A stretch of 18,486 nt of DNA from Tychonema litorale BBK16. Lineage in GTDB: Bacteria; Cyanobacteriota; Cyanobacteriia; Cyanobacteriales; Microcoleaceae. Location of the stretch: contig NZ_JAKJHX010000104.1 in the NCBI RefSeq assembly GCF_021648855.1, positions 1 through 18,486 on the forward strand. Direction: 5' to 3'. Positions 6,928 through 14,602 of this stretch are shown in pieces. A program made the translations under genes and the position numbers. The first letter of the stretch is position 1. Every line of letters starts with the position of its first letter. The notes beneath the pieces were generated by a model, which saw only the letters and a list, made by a program, of their open reading frames with translations, made no database searches and had not been told where the DNA came from.

Positions 6928-9900
6928 TCACTGATGCACCGGAATTTCAATCACAAACTCAGTCCCTTCAGCAGGTGCGGAAAAGCACATTAGCTTCCCC
7001 CCATGTTTGTCTACCACAATCTGATAACTGATACTCAACCCCAAACCAGTACCTTTCCCCACAGCTTTTGTAGTAAAGAAAGGGTCAAATATTCGCGATC
7101 GCACTTCCTCCCTCATCCCAGGGCCATTATCAGCAATATGAATTTTCACAAAACTTGTGTCACATACCTCAGTCCAAATCTCAATTTTTCGTTCACAGAC
7201 TTTAGATAAAGAATTGTCTAGTTCAGCCACTTTATCCTGCCGCCCAACTCCTAACTCCACTGCATCAATTGCATTACTCAAAACATTCATAAATACCTGA
7301 TTTAACCCAGAAGCATAACAAGTTACCTTCGGCAGCTTACCATAGTTTTTAATCACATTAATTCCCGTTCCCTCCCCATTCTTTTTCACCTTATGCTGCA
7401 AAATTAACAGAGTAGAGTCAATCCCAGAATGAATATCCACAGGTTTCATCTCAGCTTCATCAAGCCTTGAGAAATTCCGCAGCGACAACACAATATTGCG
7501 AACGCGATCGACTCCAACCTGCATTGATTCCAGCATTTTAGGCAAATCCTCTTGAATAAAACTGAGGTCAATATCTTCTGTTTTAGCAATAATATCCGAG
7601 GTTGGATTCGGGTAAGACTTTTGGTAAATATCGATCAATTCTAGCAAGTCTAAGCTATAATCGCTAGCATGAAGAACATTGCCATAAATGAAATTAATCG
7701 GATTATTAATTTCGTGAGCAACCCCTGCTACCAACTGCCCCAAAGAAGACATCTTTTCAGTTTGAATTAGTTGAATTTGTGTAGAGCGCAATTCAGACAA
7801 GGTAACTTCCAACTGTGTCGCTTTTCCTCTCAACTCTGCCTCCGACTGTCGCAAAGCATCCTGGACTAATACGCGCTCCGTAATGTCTTGTATAGTCCCA
7901 AATAACTGAATCACCTTACCAGCATCACAAATAGCTTGCGCCTTAACAAAAATATATCTGACACTTTCATCAGGGCGTAGAATTCTCAACTCAAATTCAC
8001 AAGATTTTCCTGACTGAATAATCTGCTCTAATTGCTCTAGCCAAAGCTGTAAGTCATCTGGATGAATCTGCTGTTTATGTTCTAAAACAGTCGGTTCAAG
8101 TAGTTGAGGTGCGCGATCAAAAATTCGGAATACTTCCTCAGACCAAGTTAATTTATTTGCCTCTAAATCAAATTCCCAGTTACCCAAGTGCGCCAGTTTC
8201 TGAGCTTCTTGAAGCTTCATTTCTTTAGTCTTTAACTCCTGCGTGCGCTCTTCTACTTTCACCTCCAGGGTCTGCGAATAATCCTCCAACTCTTCCTTCG
8301 CCACCGACAAATCAGCAACCAGTAACGCATTTTCCAGGGATATCGCCGCTTGCGAGGAAAGTATTTTTAAAACTTCCAACCTAGTGGGAGAGAATGCTTC
8401 CGAAGTTAAATTATTTTCCAGATAAAGAATGCCTACAAGTTTGCTTTGATTCAGAATCGGAAGACAAAGCGCCGATCGCACTTTCTGCCTTTTAATATAG
8501 GAATCCTGTGTAAATAGACCTTCCTTAGTAGCCTCACTTAACACCACATCAGAGTGCGTCCTTTCCACATAATTAATCACCGTTATTGGCAAAACCGACC
8601 CTGGGGCGACTGTCGGACACTGCTCAACCGTAATATCCGAAGACTCCACAGAAGCTGCTGCTTGAATCACCAATTTTCCTGACACGGGCATCAACAGAAA
8701 ACCTTTTTGTGCTCCAGCATTCTCGATCGCAATTTTCATCAACTTTTCCAACAACCTGTCCAGCACAATTTCACTAGCGAGTGCCTGAGATGCTTTCAAA
8801 ACAGTTGTCAAGTCTAATAAACCACTATGACTGCTTATTGAATTAGTATGAGTGCTAATCATAGTTGACTCTGCACCAGGTTTTGCAGCCGATGCAGGAG
8901 GTAAATACATCGGATACTGTGACTCCAAATGTTTGACCTTGGCGGTTGCTCCCCAATGAATATAGCCGTAGTAAGCATCTATCAGATAGATTTGAGATAC
9001 TTTTTTGCGATCGCAAGCCAGATAGAATTCTGCCGCTAATTCGTTTGCTAGCGCTGCTTCGTGAGTGTATTCATGCTCCGAGGCTCCTTTCACCGCGCGA
9101 TCGTAATACATAGCAGCTTTTTCATTTTGTCCCAATACTCGCGCTTTTTCGGCTTCTACCAAATCATATTTGTGCTGATAATTTCCCGGAGAATTCATAG
9201 CCCAATGCTTCATTTTTTTCTGAAGCGAATCCACCTTTTTTAACTGTTTTTTCTGTTCATTTTTTAAAGCTGTAGGATACAAAGCTAACAGCGCTAGGGA
9301 ATAGTAAAGATTGTGGATAGGAATATACATCATCGCCATTGCAGACTCAGAGTAATTTGATGCTGTCATGGCATTTTCAGCAGATTCTGCGTAATTTTTA
9401 AATAGATAATTTAGCCATGATCTAGACAAATATACTACAAATATTGCCAAATTATTTTGACTTTTTTTCAATACTGGCAGCATAGTTTCTTCATTAAATT
9501 GCTCGCCAATCAACAGGCAAGGATTAGCTGTTTTACCTTGTAAATTTAAGACAACTTGCGCTCCCACCCTGCTATGGTTCATCATAAATTCACTCTTATA
9601 ATTCACCAACATTTGAATATATTGACTCTGCTTAGTCTCCACAGAGTCCAGAGATTCGCCACTCAAAAATATATAATTGCTATAAAAACTAGCACAATAA
9701 CAAGCATTGTTGACATCTCCCGTTTCTAACCCGCTCTGAATACCTTCAAGTAAACCAGTAAAACTTGCTCTGCCACCCTCGGACCAGTGACGGATAAAAA
9801 CATTAAAAATTAGTGAGATTTGAGAGTTATACAAGTTGGTCTGAAATCTCTCTAAAAGTGCCTGAGCCATTTGACCGTATCGGTATCCAGAATCCATATC

Positions 9901-12861
9901 TCCTAACACTGCACAGTGGATCGTAGCATAGTTTGCATACCCGACACTAGACAGCGGCGCATTCCCGTATTTAAGAGAAAGAGTAACCATTTTAAATACG
10001 ATCAGTGGGAACATATCGGGTGCTACTACAAAAGCAGCAGGACCCATATTCGTTAAAATCCGTAGAGCCGCAATTTTATTAGCATCAGCCATTGGCGGCA
10101 ACTGGGATAAATCCTCAATCCGTTTATTTCCCACAGCTAATTTTGTCAGTATTAGCCCCATGAAAATCTTGAATTTATTGGGTTTTTGATGGAGATAGAC
10201 TCCCAGCAGTTTCAAAGCTTCGAGGCCTATATCTATCGAAGCTTGGGATTGATTTTGATTGAAGTAGAAAACAACTTTTAGCTCATAAACTTTGACTTTT
10301 TCTAGCAAACTTTTGGCGCGTAATATAATAACCTCTGATAGCTGGAACGCTCGCTCAAAATCAGTATTTATATAGGACAATTCCAGCGCTTCGGCATGGA
10401 GTTCCATGATTAAATCGTAGTGACTCTGCCAAGCTCGATCGGGTAGCAGTTCTATACCTGTATTAAAATATTTGAGTGCTGCTTCATAGGCGGCAGAATT
10501 CTTAGCTTTCTTACCAGCTATGAGATTAAAATTAGCTAGTTCATCCCGCTTGGACTGATTTGTGATGAATTCCACCCCGATATTGAGTTGGTTGACAATA
10601 TCAAAGATATTTTCTGCTATCTCCGATGCCGTAGGGGCGGTGGATGGTGCGTGCCCGCCCTCCAATAACAGATACCCGATTTTTAAGTGAGTTTGTTTTT
10701 TTTGGGAGTCAGGGATGAGAGAATAAGCAGCTTGTTGTACGCGATCGTGCAAAAATCTATAATCAATTGAGCGTTGCATAATTGCAGGATAATTTCGATT
10801 ATTTTGTGAGATAAACATCTCGCCCGTCCGGTATGTTTTAACAATTGCTTCATCAACCAAGGGAATTTTGTAAGCATCGCTCATTGGTAGAATTAAACCA
10901 GCTTGCAGCGCATCCCATAAATCAGCCGCCGTTTCCGAGCCAGATTTTTCCCTAACAATTGCCAAATTTTCTAAACTAAAACAGTTGCCCATACAAGCAG
11001 CTAATTTTAATACTTGCTGCGTCTCCTCCGGCAGTTTTTGAATATTCCGAGCAACTAATTCAACGACACTGTAATCTGTAACGCTAGCGACTTCAATTTC
11101 CCTGATATCCCACTGCCACTCACCAACAGTGAAATCAAAAGCTAACAGTTTTTCTGAATGAATAGTTGAGAGAAGTTGAGTTATAAAAAATGGATTTCCG
11201 CCAGTTTTATTAAAAATTAACTCTGTCAAAGACTTTAATCTTTCTGTTTCATTACCCAAAGTATCCCGCACTAGCTCAGTGACGCTGCTCAACTCCAAAC
11301 ACTGGAGGATCATGTGATGTACCGCCACACCAGCCTGTTGAATCTTTTCGACAGTTTGAACGAAAGGATGAGTCAAATTCACTTCGTTATCTCGATAGGC
11401 TCCTATCAGTAAAAAATATCGGCTATCCAAGTCTGTTACCAGTTCCTGGATTAATTTCAAAGAGGCTGAATCGGCCCACTGCAAATCATCCAGAAATATA
11501 ACTAAGGGGTGTTCTGCTTGGGCAAACACATTCAAAAATTCTTTGAAAAGTCGATGAAAGCAATTTTGAAATTCTGTCGGCCCCAATTGTGGAACAGCAG
11601 GCTGCGAACCAATTATTAGTTCGATAGAAGGGACAACATCAATAATAATTCCACCGCTTTGCCCCAGCTTTGACAACAGCTTTTCTTGCCAAATTGCCAA
11701 CTCCTCTGAGCTGGTTGTTAATAACTGCTGCATCAGTGACTCAAAGGCTTGAGTTATTGCAGCATAAGGAATATCCCTCTTAAACTGGTCAGATTTGCCA
11801 GTAATAAAATAACCGCGTCGCCGTACAATTGGTTTATGAATTTCATTGATAACTGAAGTTTTACCGATGCCTGAGTAACCGCTTACCAAAACCATTTCAC
11901 TTTTTCCAAAGCTGACTCTATCGAAAGCTGCTATTAAATCAGTAATTTCTTTTGTGCGACCATAAAGTTTTTGAGGAATCAAAAATTGACCTGATTTATC
12001 AATTCTCCCCGGAATAAAACTTTCTATTTTGCCAGTAGTTTGTAACTGATGCAGACAATTTTCTAGGTCTGCTTTCAATCCAAAGGCACTTTGATATCGG
12101 TCTTCGGCATTTTTAGCTAATAGTTTCATGACAATGGATGAAACTATCTGTGGAATTTCATTGTTTAGTTGATGAGGAGGAACTGGCATCACCGCAATGT
12201 GACTGTGAATTAATTCTAAGGGGTCGGTGGAGTTAAAAGGTAACTCTCCTGTAAGCATTTCATAAAACGTGATACCTAAAGAATACAAGTCAGTTCGGTA
12301 ATCTAGGTCGCGGTTCATCCGACCAGTTTGCTCTGGGGATATATAGGCGAGAGTGCCTTCTAGTACCGTGATATTGCTATTTTGGTGAACCTCTCTAGAT
12401 AGGCGCGTCGCCAGACTAAAGTCGGTGATTTTTACGTGTTCAAAATTTGGGCTAATGATAATATTGGAGGGTTTTATATCTTTATGAATAATCTGGTTTT
12501 GATGCACTTCTCCGAGAGTTTGAGCTACTTGAATAGCCAGTGGCAAAAATTTGTTAATTTTAATACTTTTACCAGCGAGATGGTGTCGGAGAGATTGACC
12601 TCCGCAATCTTCTAAGATCAGAGCGAAACTGTTTTTATATTTTTCTAAGCTATGGGGTTTGACAATCCCTTCGATTTGGAGATTCGAGCTAATTTTGTAT
12701 TCATGTCTCAAACGGGTAATTTCTTCTAGTGTGGGATATTCACTATTGAGTGTTTTAATGATGACTAACTCTTGATCTGATTCTCTGACTGCGCGATAAA
12801 TGATGGACTTCACACCAAGTTGAATAACTTCTGTGATTTTGTAACCGGGAAGTGCATTCAT
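6928..12861 (-). CDS. giant Ser/Thr kinase - NTPase - GAF - PAS - histidine kinase sensor
   Basis: A 1977-residue multidomain signalling protein of a type common in filamentous cyanobacteria (HstK-like). Order: Ser/Thr kinase domain, residues ~7-270, with Lys36, a degenerate glycine loop, HKDIKPSN (126-133), DFS instead of DFG (147-149) and SPEQTGR. Then an AAA-type NTPase, with Walker [10 protein letters not shown] (328-336) and Walker B DDLQWAD (458-464). Then a long helical TPR-like region (~760-1330), a GAF domain (~1345-1515), a short coiled coil, a PAS domain (~1547-1670), and a histidine kinase with GVAHEINNP (phospho-acceptor His1716), N box [15 protein letters not shown] and GTGLGLSIS. 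No membrane segment is seen, so it is probably cytosolic and senses through GAF/PAS. No receiver domain is present, so its response regulator must be elsewhere. An extra stretch [12 protein letters not shown] (~733-744) is encoded by a repeat palindrome. The gene is divergent from the oxygenase/peptide cluster. Signal unknown. Confidence 0.92.
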   Translation of the reverse strand: MNALPGYKITEVIQLGVKSIIYRAVRESDQELVIIKTLNSEYPTLEEITRLRHEYKISSNLQIEGIVKPHSLEKYKNSFALILEDCGGQSLRHHLAGKSIKINKFLPLAIQVAQTLGEVHQNQIIHKDIKPSNIIISPNFEHVKITDFSLATRLSREVHQNSNITVLEGTLAYISPEQTGRMNRDLDYRTDLYSLGITFYEMLTGELPFNSTDPLELIHSHIAVMPVPPHQLNNEIPQIVSSIVMKLLAKNAEDRYQSAFGLKADLENCLHQLQTTGKIESFIPGRIDKSGQFLIPQKLYGRTKEITDLIAAFDRVSFGKSEMVLVSGYSGIGKTSVINEIHKPIVRRRGYFITGKSDQFKRDIPYAAITQAFESLMQQLLTTSSEELAIWQEKLLSKLGQSGGIIIDVVPSIELIIGSQPAVPQLGPTEFQNCFHRLFKEFLNVFAQAEHPLVIFLDDLQWADSASLKLIQELVTDLDSRYFLLIGAYRDNEVNLTHPFVQTVEKIQQAGVAVHHMILQCLELSSVTELVRDTLGNETERLKSLTELIFNKTGGNPFFITQLLSTIHSEKLLAFDFTVGEWQWDIREIEVASVTDYSVVELVARNIQKLPEETQQVLKLAACMGNCFSLENLAIVREKSGSETAADLWDALQAGLILPMSDAYKIPLVDEAIVKTYRTGEMFISQNNRNYPAIMQRSIDYRFLHDRVQQAAYSLIPDSQKKQTHLKIGYLLLEGGHAPSTAPTASEIAENIFDIVNQLNIGVEFITNQSKRDELANFNLIAGKKAKNSAAYEAALKYFNTGIELLPDRAWQSHYDLIMELHAEALELSYINTDFERAFQLSEVIILRAKSLLEKVKVYELKVVFYFNQNQSQASIDIGLEALKLLGVYLHQKPNKFKIFMGLILTKLAVGNKRIEDLSQLPPMADANKIAALRILTNMGPAAFVVAPDMFPLIVFKMVTLSLKYGNAPLSSVGYANYATIHCAVLGDMDSGYRYGQMAQALLERFQTNLYNSQISLIFNVFIRHWSEGGRASFTGLLEGIQSGLETGDVNNACYCASFYSNYIFLSGESLDSVETKQSQYIQMLVNYKSEFMMNHSRVGAQVVLNLQGKTANPCLLIGEQFNEETMLPVLKKSQNNLAIFVVYLSRSWLNYLFKNYAESAENAMTASNYSESAMAMMYIPIHNLYYSLALLALYPTALKNEQKKQLKKVDSLQKKMKHWAMNSPGNYQHKYDLVEAEKARVLGQNEKAAMYYDRAVKGASEHEYTHEAALANELAAEFYLACDRKKVSQIYLIDAYYGYIHWGATAKVKHLESQYPMYLPPASAAKPGAESTMISTHTNSISSHSGLLDLTTVLKASQALASEIVLDRLLEKLMKIAIENAGAQKGFLLMPVSGKLVIQAAASVESSDITVEQCPTVAPGSVLPITVINYVERTHSDVVLSEATKEGLFTQDSYIKRQKVRSALCLPILNQSKLVGILYLENNLTSEAFSPTRLEVLKILSSQAAISLENALLVADLSVAKEELEDYSQTLEVKVEERTQELKTKEMKLQEAQKLAHLGNWEFDLEANKLTWSEEVFRIFDRAPQLLEPTVLEHKQQIHPDDLQLWLEQLEQIIQSGKSCEFELRILRPDESVRYIFVKAQAICDAGKVIQLFGTIQDITERVLVQDALRQSEAELRGKATQLEVTLSELRSTQIQLIQTEKMSSLGQLVAGVAHEINNPINFIYGNVLHASDYSLDLLELIDIYQKSYPNPTSDIIAKTEDIDLSFIQEDLPKMLESMQVGVDRVRNIVLSLRNFSRLDEAEMKPVDIHSGIDSTLLILQHKVKKNGEGTGINVIKNYGKLPKVTCYASGLNQVFMNVLSNAIDAVELGVGRQDKVAELDNSLSKVCERKIEIWTEVCDTSFVKIHIADNGPGMREEVRSRIFDPFFTTKAVGKGTGLGLSISYQIVVDKHGGKLMCFSAPAEGTEFVIEIPVHQ
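10631..10662. repeat. GTAGGGGCGG repeat palindrome embedded in kinase ORF
   Basis: GTAGGGGCGG at 10631 and CCCGCCCTCC at 10653-10662 match the two ends of the intergenic element at 6861-6920. Here the element is short, in frame, and codes for about 11 residues ([10 protein letters not shown] region) of the giant kinase between the NTPase and the TPR-like part. Confidence 0.6.
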
Positions 12862-13126
12862 GCTTTTATTTTCTGACTAATTGTTGGGTTAATGTCGTGC
12901 TTGATGTCGATCGCACGGTGGACTGACTGTACTTAAGTATTTTTGGCTGCCATTGTACTTTTACAGACATTGAATTTCAAGTAATTACCCTGTTTTTTTC
13001 GAGGTCAGTAGATGAAAAAGGTTTAGAGGGTATCAACTGGCTGAAAACAGCACATCTGGTTGAATCACCCGCTGATATGTGCGGTTTGACACTTTATTTT
13101 ATTGATAATTACATTATTGTAGCAAA

Positions 13127-13157
13127 GTCAATGATGTCGATCGCATATATCATTGAC
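13127..13157. promoter_or_regulatory. operator-like inverted repeat GTCAATGAT-N13-ATCATTGAC
   Basis: Perfect 9-bp arms (13127-13135 and 13149-13157) around a 13-base centre that includes GATCGC. It lies about 200 bp upstream of the oxygenase gene. Arm length and spacing suit a dimeric regulator, but no family can be named. Confidence 0.4.
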
Positions 13158-13254
13158 AAATCCTGATAATTCAAGGTTAAGCTCTATTTTTGAGCCTTGT
13201 CACCAAGAACGAAGGGGAAGCCCTGGCCTGAAAATGCCGGCTTAGACGATCTAG

Positions 13255-13272
13255 ATCACAATTAAATGTGAT
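13255..13272 (+). promoter_or_regulatory. ATCACA-N6-TGTGAT palindrome upstream of TATGAT
   Basis: ATCACA (13255-13260) and TGTGAT (13267-13272) form a palindrome with a 6-base centre. It has CRP/FNR-like half-sites in the reversed order. It is 16 bases upstream of a good -10 box, TATGAT (13289-13294), which has no -35 box. This placement suits an activator-dependent promoter for the oxygenase/peptide cluster. TGTGATAT (13267-13274) also pairs with ATATCACA (13297-13304). The regulator is unknown. Confidence 0.4.
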
Positions 13273-13355
13273 ATAGACAACAAAATAATATGATTGATAT
13301 CACAGGTCTCTAGTGATGCAGTTGCTAGTATCTGTTCATAATCAGGTGCAACACA

Positions 13356-14102
13356 ATGAAAGAAGTCCTAGCATTGATTGAAAAGAAGAAGCAAGAATTT
13401 GCTAAATCTGGGCTATTTGAGTTTATGCGAGACAAAAGTATAGACCCAAGACAACGCCTAGCTTTCGCCCCCTGCCTTGCTCACTTTGCAATGAGTTTTG
13501 GTGAATTGAACCAGTCTATTTTCCGAGAAGAACCAACCAACGATCCTCTTCAGGCAATGGTTAACAATCATACTTACGAAGACGATCATCACTGGTTGTG
13601 GTTTTTGGCCGATATGGAAACACTGGGTATTAATCACAAATCGTTGAATTTCAGCGATGCTTTGAATTTTGTCTGGAGTGAAGAAATAAAAGCTTCACGG
13701 TTGGTAACATATCAAATTTTTCGATACGCTTTTGGAGCCAGTCCGATCGCTAAGCTAGCAATCTTGGAAGCGGTAGAAGCAACGGGTAACGTGTTCTTGT
13801 CAGCGACAGCATCAGTTGCCGAAGAAATCCGATCGACTACTAAAAAGGAGCTTGTTTATTTTGGTCGTTTTCATTTGGATGTGGAAACAGGTCATACTAC
13901 AGGGACGCCGGATGTGGAGCAATCGATCAAAAACATACCACTGACTATTGAAACCCGTCAAGAGGTTTTTGAGATAGTTGAGAATTTGTTTGAAATTTTT
14001 ACGGAACAGATTGATGAGCTTCTGGTTTTTGCAAAAAACCATAGCTTTGACCAACCTTTTATGGAGCCATCCGAGATATTTAATACTTTAAAAGTTGCGT
14101 AG
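13356..14102 (+). CDS. heme-oxygenase-fold (TenA/PqqC/CADD-like) putative metal-dependent oxygenase
   Basis: A 248-residue, all-helical soluble protein. It resembles the iron-containing redox enzyme group with a heme-oxygenase-like fold, whose diiron members hydroxylate, cleave or N-oxygenate amino acids and peptides. Candidate ligands are seen in order: His72/Glu75/His78/His79 in NHTYEDDHHW, Glu138/Glu141 in LEAVEATGN, and HLDVETGH with His173, Glu177 and His180. The HxxxExxH spacing equals the HxxxDxxH of CADD-type diiron enzymes. The start ATG has a fair ribosome site (CAGGTG, seven bases upstream). It is followed 84 bp later by the repeat-peptide gene and then the flavin halogenase-like gene on the same strand, which suggests a modifying enzyme acting on that peptide. 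TenA- or PqqC-like cofactor chemistry is the main alternative. Fold call reasonably good; reaction unknown. Confidence 0.65.
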   Translation: MKEVLALIEKKKQEFAKSGLFEFMRDKSIDPRQRLAFAPCLAHFAMSFGELNQSIFREEPTNDPLQAMVNNHTYEDDHHWLWFLADMETLGINHKSLNFSDALNFVWSEEIKASRLVTYQIFRYAFGASPIAKLAILEAVEATGNVFLSATASVAEEIRSTTKKELVYFGRFHLDVETGHTTGTPDVEQSIKNIPLTIETRQEVFEIVENLFEIFTEQIDELLVFAKNHSFDQPFMEPSEIFNTLKVA

Positions 14103-14123
14103 TTTACGAGATGTAAACTTTTT
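14101..14123 (+). terminator. weak hairpin plus T run after the oxygenase gene
   Basis: AGTTTAC (14101-14107) pairs with GTAAACT (14113-14119), followed by TTTT. The stem overlaps the TAG stop codon and is AT-rich. It may partially terminate, giving the repeat-peptide gene a separate or attenuated transcript. A TAGAAT (14147-14152) could be its -10 box, with no good -35. Confidence 0.35.
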
Positions 14124-14173
14124 AACTTTTAGAACCAGGTAAAGCTTAGAATTAGACGAAGTTCATTACTTAG

Positions 14174-14179
14174 AAGGAG
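14174..14179 (+). promoter_or_regulatory. strong ribosome-binding site of the repeat-peptide gene
   Basis: AAGGAG with a seven-base spacer to the ATG at 14187 is the best translation signal in the cluster. It shows that the short repeat ORF is meant to be translated in this frame, probably at a high rate. Confidence 0.8.
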
Positions 14180-14186
14180 ACGCATC

Positions 14187-14405
14187 ATGTCACAATCTAA
14201 CAGTAATTCTGCAACTGCGACTGAGAATTTAGATATCGCTCATACTTGGACTGAGAATCTGGATATCGCTCATACTTGGACTGAGAATTTGGATATCGCT
14301 CATACTTGGACTGAGAATTTGGATATTGCTCATACTTGGACTGAGAATTTGGATATTGCTCAGAGTTTTCATCTAGCTGAAGATGAGAAACTAGCGGTCG
14401 GATAA
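14187..14405 (+). CDS. tandem-repeat peptide, candidate multi-core RiPP precursor
   Basis: A 72-residue peptide. A short Ser/Asn-rich start (MSQSNSNSATA, 1-11) is followed by four exact copies of TENLDIAHTW (12-51), a fifth diverged copy TENLDIAQSF (52-61), and the tail HLAEDEKLAVG (62-72). It has no signal peptide, no membrane segment and no Cys. At DNA level units 1-4 differ only at Leu codons (TTA, CTG, TTG) and one Ile codon (ATC/ATT), all silent; the opposite-strand frame would change residues. The peptide sequence therefore appears to be kept by selection. It sits between a putative diiron oxygenase and a flavin halogenase-like enzyme, the layout of a peptide substrate with its modifying enzymes. 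Trp21, 31, 41 and 51 (Phe in the last copy) or the Asp/Asn/His residues could be modified. I do not recognise the family. The RiPP role is inference; a repeat-containing binding or structural peptide is the alternative. The gene ends immediately before a MITE-like insertion. Confidence 0.7.
   Translation: MSQSNSNSATATENLDIAHTWTENLDIAHTWTENLDIAHTWTENLDIAHTWTENLDIAQSFHLAEDEKLAVG
14220..14369 (+). repeat. five in-frame 30-bp tandem repeats
   Basis: Units at 14220, 14250, 14280, 14310 and 14340, each 30 bp and starting ACTGAGAAT. Units 1-4 differ by silent changes only. Unit 5 ends CAGAGTTTT in place of CATACTTGG. The period is an exact multiple of three, so unit number can expand or contract without loss of frame. 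Confidence 0.95.
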
Positions 14406-14536
14406 AACTGAGATATTGCACCAATGTAAATAAGTCTTTTATGAACGGGCATCTTGCCCGTTCCACAAGAGAGTTTATTTATTGTGGAACGGGCATCTTG
14501 CCTGTTCCTGACAATGGTGCAATATTTCAGATAAAA
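14402..14536. mobile_element. MITE-like element (123 bp) with 6-bp target duplication
   Basis: Terminal inverted repeats of 20 bp (14408-14427 and 14511-14530, two mismatches; the left one starts CTGAGATATTGCACC) are bounded on both sides by ATAAAA (14402-14407 and 14531-14536). Inside are two copies of GAACGGGCATCTTGCC that pair with each other in inverse orientation, so the whole element can fold as one long hairpin. It carries no gene, so a transposase elsewhere would have moved it. The left ATAAAA includes the TAA stop of the repeat-peptide gene, so the insertion left the coding sequence intact. In RNA it would form a strong hairpin between peptide and flavoenzyme genes. Confidence 0.75.
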
Positions 14537-14602
14537 CCTATTGCAAATAACTATTTAGCCTTGGAATTAGCGAGGCTGAATAGCTTTATATTTGTCTCGT
14601 AA

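Larger units (their letters stand above)
12862..13355. promoter_or_regulatory. 494-bp divergent intergenic region with operator-like inverted repeats
   Basis: No convincing ORF or known RNA is seen. The region must carry promoters for the giant kinase (minus) and for the oxygenase/peptide cluster (plus). It holds TTGACA at 13086-13091 with a weak -10 about 17-18 bases on, and two inverted-repeat sites listed separately. A -10-like TATGAT lies at 13289-13294. All promoter assignments are by eye. Confidence 0.45.

Noticed and set aside
13160..13355. Riboswitch or structured leader before the oxygenase gene
   Set aside because: Some hairpins can be drawn (for example around 13170-13200), but no known riboswitch core motif is visible.
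14220..14369. CRISPR-like array
   Set aside because: The 30-bp units are directly adjacent with no spacers, are in frame, and follow a start codon and ribosome site.
14187..14405. Known cyanobactin, microviridin or Nif11-type precursor
   Set aside because: None of the leader or core marks of these families is present, and none of their maturation enzymes (PatA/PatG proteases, ATP-grasp ligases, LanM) is in the window.
14197..14466. Minus-strand 89-codon ORF with repeats of YEQYPNSQSK type
   Set aside because: It is the shadow of the plus-strand repeats. The unit differences are replacements in this frame but silent on the plus strand, and it runs into the MITE-like element.
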